Assembly: GCA_050012675.1 (NCBI GenBank)
Contig: JBEKGS010000053.1
Coordinates: forward strand, 1-19,007
DNA from: Fen-455 sp050012675
Lineage (GTDB): Bacteria > Actinomycetota > Acidimicrobiia > Acidimicrobiales > Bog-793
Length of the DNA stretch: 19,007 bases
Direction of reading: 5' to 3'
Numbering within the stretch: position 1 is the first letter of the stretch; the number at the start of each line of letters is the position of its first letter. The position numbers were made by a program, and so were the translations under genes. Under the pieces are notes generated by a model. It saw only the letters and a program-made list of their open reading frames with translations. It was not told where the DNA came from and searched no databases. This document shows, one piece after another, positions 13,732 through 19,007 of this stretch.

Positions 13732-15000
13732 TCACTCGTAGACGACCGTCACCTGCTCGTGGCAGAAGCGATTGATCTCGACAAGTGCGTCGTGGTCATC
13801 GCAGACGCCGGTCGCCTCGAAGACGTAGTGCCCGGTTCCCACGCGCCAGTCGACCGGGTCCCCGGGGGCCCGGTTCAAAAGGACCGAGCTGACCCCTCCA
13901 AGGCGGGCCAGCCGGTCGAGACCTTCGACGCTGACTACGCGCCGGGCGGACTTCGGAAGCTGCAACATGAGGCGCCAGCCGACTTTGCTGCACGGGACCG
14001 GGCCATCGATATGCACGGCCTCACCGATGGCGATGCGCATCGCCAGCTCGAACAGCGGCACACCGCTCGCGTCGAGCAGCATCTCGGGTACGCCGCCGCC
14101 AATCCGGCCGTTCACTTCGATCACCCGCGGGCCTCGAGGAGTCAGCTTGATCTCGGTGTGGAAGGCCCCGGTGTTCGCCCCGATGGCCCGCAGTGCGGCC
14201 GTGGCGACCTCGAGCACGGCCGAGTGAGCGCTCTGTGGCAGCTCGGCAGGGATGAAGGTCCCCGTTTCCCGGAACGGTTCGGCCAGCGGGAAGCGCCCGT
14301 TCAGCGCCACGTGGCTTATGTCGCCGGCCGATACGAGACTTTCCACCGACAAGAAGTCGGCGAAGCGACCGTTCCCCCCGGATCGGCCCGGAAGATACTG
14401 CTCGACGAACATGCCCGTCTCGCCGCCTGCCTCGGGCGGCAGAAGGGCCACCGAACGGGCTAGATCGCCGGCGTCCGCGACCGCCATGGCGTACCTGCTA
14501 CCGCTGGCTCTACGTGGTTTTAAGACCGCGGGGTACTTCACGGCACGGGCGAGCGCTTCGACAGCGGCGGGGGTTCTCTCGGCCGGGACCTCCCAGCAAA
14601 GCGGCGTCGGCAAGCCTGCTCTGCGTAGCGCCTCGCGCTGTTGGAGCTTGTCGAAGAGGCGGCCGGCCACCGCGGGGCTGAGGTACTCGAGTCCGAGGTC
14701 GGCGGCCACCAAGGCGAGAAGGACGATGTCCTCGTCGCGGAGTGCCAAGACCCCATCGGGAGCGTGAGGTCGCAACGAGGAGGCGACCTCCCCCGGCGAC
14801 AGGCCGGCGACGTCGACGACGGGCCCGAACTTCTTGAGCAGCCTGCTCGTCACGGCATTTTCGGGAAGGCTCTGGTCTATCAGCCAAAGGAGCCTGCAGA
14901 GACCGGCAGCCGCCTCCGCGACCTGGAAGGGCGGATGCGAATGAGGACCTTGCCCGACCACGAGCAGCTTTTGCCGGCCGTCGGCGGACAACTGTGTCAC
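13732..15000 (-). CDS. ATP-grasp domain carboxylate-amine ligase-like protein
   Basis: A 422-residue cytosolic enzyme of the ATP-grasp superfamily, which activates a carboxylate as acyl-phosphate and joins it to an amine or thiol. An N-terminal Rossmann-like domain (LLVVGQGPHSHPP, about 12-24) precedes the ATP-grasp core: FDKLQQREALRRAGLPTP (116-133), nucleotide-binding K161 in YPAVLKPRRASGS, and VEQYLPG (199-205) as the hinge. The Mg-binding block is HTEIKLTPRGPRVIEVNGRI (281-300), with E283, E295 and N297. This resembles the L-amino-acid ligase/carnosine-synthase-like branch, but phosphoribosylglycinamide- or carbamoyl-phosphate-type relatives share much of it. The GTG at 14998-15000 is the called start; no clear Shine-Dalgarno. 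It is followed by the GHMP kinase on the same strand. Substrates cannot be assigned. Confidence 0.87.
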   Translation of the reverse strand: MTQLSADGRQKLLVVGQGPHSHPPFQVAEAAAGLCRLLWLIDQSLPENAVTSRLLKKFGPVVDVAGLSPGEVASSLRPHAPDGVLALRDEDIVLLALVAADLGLEYLSPAVAGRLFDKLQQREALRRAGLPTPLCWEVPAERTPAAVEALARAVKYPAVLKPRRASGSRYAMAVADAGDLARSVALLPPEAGGETGMFVEQYLPGRSGGNGRFADFLSVESLVSAGDISHVALNGRFPLAEPFRETGTFIPAELPQSAHSAVLEVATAALRAIGANTGAFHTEIKLTPRGPRVIEVNGRIGGGVPEMLLDASGVPLFELAMRIAIGEAVHIDGPVPCSKVGWRLMLQLPKSARRVVSVEGLDRLARLGGVSSVLLNRAPGDPVDWRVGTGHYVFEATGVCDDHDALVEINRFCHEQVTVVYE

Positions 15001-15123
15001 GCAAAGGCTTTAACAGAAGGGCGAACACGACGCAAGGTCGCCGGACAACCCGGCTGCCCAGATTCCTGCAGGGAGTTCGTCCGCGAAGGCACCCGTCCGC
15101 CACCTGAGGCGGGAAACGGGACC

Positions 15124-15149
15124 GGTCTCAGCCTTGGGGCGCTGAGACC
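15124..15149 (-). terminator. Hairpin terminator of the peptidase operon
   Basis: GGTCTCAGC (15124-15132) and GCTGAGACC (15141-15149) form a perfect nine-base-pair stem with an eight-base loop, 13 bases beyond the TGA of the last gene of the three-gene operon. No U-tract follows. It also separates that operon from the ATP-grasp gene. Confidence 0.6.
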
Positions 15150-15162
15150 AGGAGTGATCGTG

Positions 15163-15990
15163 TCATGGTGACGGCGCCTGCGGGAACGCGATGCCGTTGA
15201 CCGTGCTGTCGGCCACGTAGGCGACGTTGATCGCCGCGGGAGAGGGGTGGCCGTCCCAGAACGAGGAGCCTGGTGTCACCTGGCGCAGCAGCTGGCCGGA
15301 GGCGACCACGGCGATCCCGAAGCCATTGTGGACTGCGGCCATGACTATGAGCTCATAGGTGGCGTTGCTGCCGTCGGCGCTGGCCACCTGCGTCTCGAAA
15401 GCCTCCCCGTAACCGGGCCAGTACCCCACATAGGCCTGGGGCATCAGGAACTGCACCTGAGCGTTCGGCGCGACGGCGCTTATCGCATCGTTGACGATCT
15501 GTTGTGGCGTCGCGCCACCATCGGGCTGGCCGATCACGGTCAGGTACGAGGTACCGCCGTAGCTGGCCTTGAACGGGAAGCTAAACGTGATGCTGCTGGC
15601 GTTGGTCGAGACTCCCGGGTAGGTCGTCGTGCCCGGGAAGGGGTAGTAGCGAACGGTGAAGCCCTGGGGATTTCTGTAGAGCCGCCCTTGCGAGGACGCC
15701 TGAGTCCCCTCGCTCGACGCCGCGCCCATGTCTCCGATGGGCGGCGCCTGGCACCGAAGCGGCGGGCAGGGCGCCGGCGGGGGCGCAGGCGCGAAGACCG
15801 CGACGACCACGAGGATGCCGGTAAGCAGGGCCAGTCCCGCGAGCAACAGGGCCACCATGGTGACATGGCTCAGGCGATGGCCCTGGGGGGCGGGCTCGCG
15901 CACCTCGGGGAACCCCACGCGCATCGCCTCTTCGCCTGGCGGGGCCGTGGGCCACGGCGTTGCGGGCGGGACTGCCGGCGGAATGCTCAC
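15163..15990 (-). CDS. Single-pass membrane-anchored extracytoplasmic protein, unknown function
   Basis: A 275-residue protein: a short Pro-rich cytoplasmic segment (1-40), one transmembrane helix (about 43-67, VALLLAGLALLTGILVVVAV) and a Pro/Cys linker with C75 and C80 (PCPPLRC). An exported domain of about 170 residues (from LYRNPQGFTVRYYPFPG) follows, strand-rich, with many Tyr, Gly and Thr. I recognise no family for it. The frame is open back to 16290, but the GTG at 15988-15990 is clearly the start: AGGAGG lies seven bases upstream, and the codon overlaps the TGA of the preceding gene as GTGA, which indicates translational coupling. It is the last gene of an operon with the PrsW-like protein and the S53 peptidase, so it may be a substrate, adaptor or inhibitor acting outside the membrane (inference). 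Confidence 0.8.
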   Translation of the reverse strand: MSIPPAVPPATPWPTAPPGEEAMRVGFPEVREPAPQGHRLSHVTMVALLLAGLALLTGILVVVAVFAPAPPPAPCPPLRCQAPPIGDMGAASSEGTQASSQGRLYRNPQGFTVRYYPFPGTTTYPGVSTNASSITFSFPFKASYGGTSYLTVIGQPDGGATPQQIVNDAISAVAPNAQVQFLMPQAYVGYWPGYGEAFETQVASADGSNATYELIVMAAVHNGFGIAVVASGQLLRQVTPGSSFWDGHPSPAAINVAYVADSTVNGIAFPQAPSP

Positions 15991-17198
15991 CTGCCGGCCT
16001 CCTGAGAACCAGCCGCCGCGGCCGCGGGAGGGTTTTCGGGGGAGTGCCCACGCCTCGAACGGGCGACGGCACGGTCCGCCACACCACACTGGGGGCAGAA
16101 CGCCATCGTCGGCACGAGGTGGCTGCAGTGCGCGCACACCCGCGGCGCCCCGATGCTGGTCTCGCAAGCCTCGTGGATCAGGACGTGGTGTATGCCGACG
16201 CGCATCAGCACGGTGAGCACGGCGATCACGGCGATCTGCACGACGATGACGTCCGCATCCGGCAGGTCGGCAAGGTTGCCGAAGGCCCATCCGATCTGGA
16301 CGACCTCGGCGACGAGGAAAGCGAGCACCGGAGAGGTGATCCAGCGGCCGCCAGCAGCCTTCGCCTCACCTCTTTCGACCCATATCGCGGCGCCGATGAG
16401 CCCGGTGCTCATCGCGCTCACAAGTGGCAGGCCGAGACCGTGCTCGACGGCCTGCGCCAGGTTGACGAGGAAGGACTGATTGCTGAACTGCCCGTTGCTG
16501 AGCGAGGGTGACAAGAGCACGATCGTGGCGGCGAGGGCGAACCCGAGAGCACCGGTCGCCCCGGCCACAAAGCCGTCGAGAGACTCGGGCCGTCCGCGCT
16601 GCATCTTGCGGACCACGAGGATCGGGACGCACATGAGCAGCTGGGCGACGGTCGGGACCACGACTGCGGCCACCAGTGCCTGGCCGCTGGTGAGGCTGGA
16701 CATGGGTGTCGGCTGAAGCGCCCGGTCGACGTAGGGGCTGGCGATCAGCGCCCAGCCTGCTCCGAGACCGGCGCCGAGCAGGAGCGCGACGCCGGTCGGG
16801 ATCACAAAGGACCCCTCGTAGGGGTCGACGTCGATGATGTAGAGCAGGAACACGAGCGGTACTCCGAGCGCGCAGACGGCCATCAAGGGCGCGACGGTGC
16901 CAGCCAGGGCAAAGGCGATCATCAGCGAGACGACGATGGCGAGGGCGTAGCGAAACGGCGCCCTGGCGCGCGAGGACAGGTGGGGGAACAAAGACGTCAC
17001 GATCGAGAGGCGCACCACCGGTTCGTCGGGGAACGCCGCGTACGAGTGCAGTCGCTGTGAGCCCCGGAACGCCTCGTGGGCCAGGTGTGCGCCACAGGCT
17101 CCGCAGTAGCGCGAGTCGGGAACGACGACCCCGCAGAACGGGCAGTAGATGGTCGCCAGCACGGGGAGCGCGATGGGCGGAAGTTCGTTCTCGGTCAT
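15987..17198 (-). CDS. PrsW-like polytopic membrane protein with two zinc ribbons, catalytic residues lost
   Basis: A 403-residue protein. A zinc ribbon (C19, C22, C32, C35) precedes about eight helices (roughly 82-102, 105-124, 133-155, 172-197, 207-229, 247-272, 287-306, 316-335), and a second ribbon (C355, C358, C368, C371) follows. The membrane part matches the PrsW intramembrane metalloprotease layout: LLYIIDVDPYEG (118-129) resembles the family's L-D/V-YE segment, and DGFVAGATGALGFALAA (208-224) its G-V-GA-GLGFA-E helix. At the active site, the EExxK position reads AQLLM (185-189), the helix-end Glu is A224, and the later H-x-x-W position appears to be Q301 (W304 retained). So it looks like a pseudoprotease. 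The ATG at 17196-17198 begins one base after the peptidase TGA, and its own TGA overlaps the next start. The PrsW relationship is by eye and could be wrong; the paired ribbons and topology are clear. Confidence 0.8.
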   Translation of the reverse strand: MTENELPPIALPVLATIYCPFCGVVVPDSRYCGACGAHLAHEAFRGSQRLHSYAAFPDEPVVRLSIVTSLFPHLSSRARAPFRYALAIVVSLMIAFALAGTVAPLMAVCALGVPLVFLLYIIDVDPYEGSFVIPTGVALLLGAGLGAGWALIASPYVDRALQPTPMSSLTSGQALVAAVVVPTVAQLLMCVPILVVRKMQRGRPESLDGFVAGATGALGFALAATIVLLSPSLSNGQFSNQSFLVNLAQAVEHGLGLPLVSAMSTGLIGAAIWVERGEAKAAGGRWITSPVLAFLVAEVVQIGWAFGNLADLPDADVIVVQIAVIAVLTVLMRVGIHHVLIHEACETSIGAPRVCAHCSHLVPTMAFCPQCGVADRAVARSRRGHSPENPPAAAAAGSQEAGR

Positions 17199-17199
17199 G

Positions 17200-18924
17200 T
17201 CAGCGTCCGGCGCCTGCCAGGTCGCGGGCGAGGTTCCACACGTCGGGAGAGCCGAGCCCTGTCACCATGTCGTATCCGGGAGTCGCCAGGTAGAAGTCGT
17301 TCCCGCCGGTCGTGATGTCGTGAAAGGCCCTGTACGGAAGCGGGCTTTGGGCGAGCTTGTACAGCACGGGATTGAGGAACCCCACCTCCTTACCTCCTTG
17401 GGTGTGCAGGTACTCGTCGATGAGTGCCGTGAAACCCGCCCAGGTCGGTGATGCCAACGAGGTTCCACCGCCGGTCGTTACGTGGCCGTGCTCGATGATG
17501 TCGTTGCCGGTGGCGGGATTGGCGTCCGCGGAGACGTCTGGCACCTGGCGCCCTCCGGACACATCGGCGAGACCACCGGTCCCCAGGCCCACCTGCCAGG
17601 CGGGTCGGGAAAAGACTCTCGAGACGCCCCCGCCCGATCCCTGCAAGAGCAATGGCTCGGTCCAGGTCGACTCGCCCAGGTACGCGCCGGCGGCCGTGGT
17701 CGAAAGGGTGGTCCCGCCGACTGAGGTGACCTGCGGCAGGCTCGCGGGGACCGATACCCCTTCCCACGAGCCGAGGGGCGGCTGTCCGGCGGCGTCGGGC
17801 GGCATGCAGTCGAGTCCACCGCTGTCGCCGCTGGACGCGAAGACGGTGGTGCCGCCCTTTTCTGCAGTGGCCACCGCGTCGTTCATGGCCACCAGGTCGG
17901 CCGGCTCGAAGATGTCCGTGTCGTCCTCACAGCTTCCCAGGCTGATGCTCCAGACGGCGCCGGGGAAATGATCGGCGGCAAAAGCGAAGGCCGCCTCGTA
18001 GGTCGCAGCCGTCGACATGTTCTTGAACTGTGACGAGAGCAGGTTGATGTCGACGAGCTTGGCTAACGGGGCTATCTCGTGCACGGTCTCGATGTCCATC
18101 GTGCTCTCGCCCTCGGTGTCTCCGAGATTGCCGAGGGGATACTTGAGCTTCACCGGAGTGTCAATGGCATTCGCGAACTCGTCGACGTCCGAGGAGTCGA
18201 ACGCGTCGGTCTCGAAGAAGACGACCGTCTCTCCTTGTCCTGCCATCCCACGCGAAATCAAGGGGTCGGCATCATAGGCGTCGAGCAACTGTGAGGGGCT
18301 CAGGCCCGGTGAGGATGCACCGAGCGTCACGTCACCGAGCGGCGCAGGGCGCACGAAGGAGTGAAGAGCACCGATTCCCGCCAATTCGCCACAAACACCG
18401 CCCGCGGGCACCTTCGCCGGGTGTGTAGCCGCCCAGACGATTTGGCCGTCTGGGCCGGGGTGGCTGTCGATGGAGACCTCGAGAGCCCTGTCCACCGATT
18501 CAGGGGGTCCGCTAAGTGACACGAAACCTTCACCGGGGGACCACCGCACGACGAGACCGACCGAGCGCGCCCAGGACTCGAGGCACCTGGGATCGGAGTC
18601 GGAGCGCAGCTGGGCAAGGAAGGACACGACAAAGGCGCGTTCGGAGCCCAAGACATCGCCGCCACCACGCTGTCGAATGGCCTGTCGCGCGCCGGCCTGT
18701 CGGTGGACCCCGGCGAGGGCCACCTCGGACCTGGCGGGTGTGTAAGGCGACAAGTAGGCCATGACTCCGACAAGGACGCAGGCGGCTGCGACCGGAGACC
18801 ACAGGCGTGCCCCTGGGCTGTGAACAACACCGTTCACGGTGCCAAGGTTCATCCGCCGCACCATGTGTGGCCATCGGGCTGACGCCCACCCAGATCGACT
18901 GAACTCTGCCCCCCCTTGTGGCAT
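17200..18924 (-). CDS. S53 family serine-carboxyl peptidase (sedolisin), membrane-anchored
   Basis: A 574-residue exported peptidase of the sedolisin/kumamolisin family, enzymes usually active at acidic pH. An N-terminal hydrophobic helix (about 42-58) is a signal anchor or uncleaved signal. A pro-domain follows (about 95-200), then the subtilisin-fold catalytic domain. The catalytic set is intact: E273 and D277 (GESTMDIE), oxyanion D367 (SSGDSGG) and nucleophile S489 (GGGTSLASPTWAG). The C-terminal calcium site is present (FHDITTGGND with D536; PGYDMVTGLGSPD with D552). Spacings of 90 and 122 residues between D277, D367 and S489 fit the family. Self-activation by pro-domain cleavage is expected. 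The start is uncertain: ATG 18924 has no Shine-Dalgarno and a hairpin lies just upstream; M21 (18864) or M25 (18852) would still keep the helix. It is the first gene of a three-gene operon with a PrsW-like protein and an anchored protein. Confidence 0.93.
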   Translation of the reverse strand: MPQGGAEFSRSGWASARWPHMVRRMNLGTVNGVVHSPGARLWSPVAAACVLVGVMAYLSPYTPARSEVALAGVHRQAGARQAIRQRGGGDVLGSERAFVVSFLAQLRSDSDPRCLESWARSVGLVVRWSPGEGFVSLSGPPESVDRALEVSIDSHPGPDGQIVWAATHPAKVPAGGVCGELAGIGALHSFVRPAPLGDVTLGASSPGLSPSQLLDAYDADPLISRGMAGQGETVVFFETDAFDSSDVDEFANAIDTPVKLKYPLGNLGDTEGESTMDIETVHEIAPLAKLVDINLLSSQFKNMSTAATYEAAFAFAADHFPGAVWSISLGSCEDDTDIFEPADLVAMNDAVATAEKGGTTVFASSGDSGGLDCMPPDAAGQPPLGSWEGVSVPASLPQVTSVGGTTLSTTAAGAYLGESTWTEPLLLQGSGGGVSRVFSRPAWQVGLGTGGLADVSGGRQVPDVSADANPATGNDIIEHGHVTTGGGTSLASPTWAGFTALIDEYLHTQGGKEVGFLNPVLYKLAQSPLPYRAFHDITTGGNDFYLATPGYDMVTGLGSPDVWNLARDLAGAGR

Positions 18925-18925
18925 G

Positions 18926-18943
18926 GCCGAGACAGTACTCGGC
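18926..18943 (-). promoter_or_regulatory. Hairpin abutting the S53 peptidase start
   Basis: GCCGAG-acagta-CTCGGC is a perfect six-base-pair inverted repeat ending one base before the ATG at 18924. On the mRNA it would occupy the ribosome-binding site. This means either translational control or that the true start is one of the Met codons 60-72 bases downstream. No clear promoter is visible in the remaining 64 bases of the window. Confidence 0.3.
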
Positions 18944-19007
18944 GTGTTTTGCCGCTGCTAGTGGGATCGAAAGCCGCGCTGTGCATGTCCGATCGAGCCC
19001 TAGCGGT

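Noticed and set aside
15991..16290. 100-residue N-terminal extension of the anchored protein
   Set aside because: It overlaps the PrsW-like gene in another frame; the GTG at 15990 has an ideal Shine-Dalgarno and a GTGA coupling overlap.

Overview
The window is high-GC DNA with frequent GTG starts, Shine-Dalgarno sequences on several genes and GC-rich hairpins lacking U-tracts. This fits an actinobacterium. The sedolisin-type (S53) peptidase and the general gene style would suit an environmental, possibly acidophilic, Acidimicrobiia-like lineage, but that placement is inference. Almost all genes lie on the minus strand. The exceptions are the MFS exporter, a tiny membrane ORF and a possible recombinase remnant.

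Layout, left to right. (1) 15-1487 is a complete serine recombinase, followed by about 740 bases with no convincing intact gene. That stretch holds what may be the N-terminal remnant of a tyrosine recombinase (1709-1906) and an AT-rich patch with a direct repeat, so this end looks like the scar of a mobile element. (2) 2226-3676 holds a small GYD-domain protein, a four-helix CopD-like membrane protein and a divergent 64-residue membrane protein. (3) 4063-5514 is a DHA2/EmrB-type MFS exporter on the plus strand. (4) 5614-8102 is a two-gene operon: a diiron membrane oxygenase of the fatty-acid-desaturase/MocD type fused to a C-terminal Rieske ferredoxin domain, followed 11 bases later by a cytosolic six-bladed NHL propeller. 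(5) 8426-12316 is one giant gene for a 1296-residue protein. It has about eleven degenerate repeats of roughly 100 residues, then one transmembrane helix and a C-terminal coiled-coil domain. (6) 12487-15000 holds a GHMP sugar kinase and an upstream ATP-grasp ligase. (7) 15163-18924 is a tightly coupled three-gene operon: an S53 serine-carboxyl peptidase, an eight-helix PrsW-like membrane protein with zinc ribbons at both ends and its catalytic residues replaced, and a single-pass membrane-anchored protein.

The two most unusual items are the giant repeat protein, whose long cysteine-free N-terminal region carries regularly spaced Trp/Arg motifs, and the S53/pseudo-PrsW/anchored-domain operon, which may be an undescribed surface-proteolysis module. 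The diiron-oxygenase/Rieske fusion is a compact MocD-MocE-like redox unit with no reductase gene in view.
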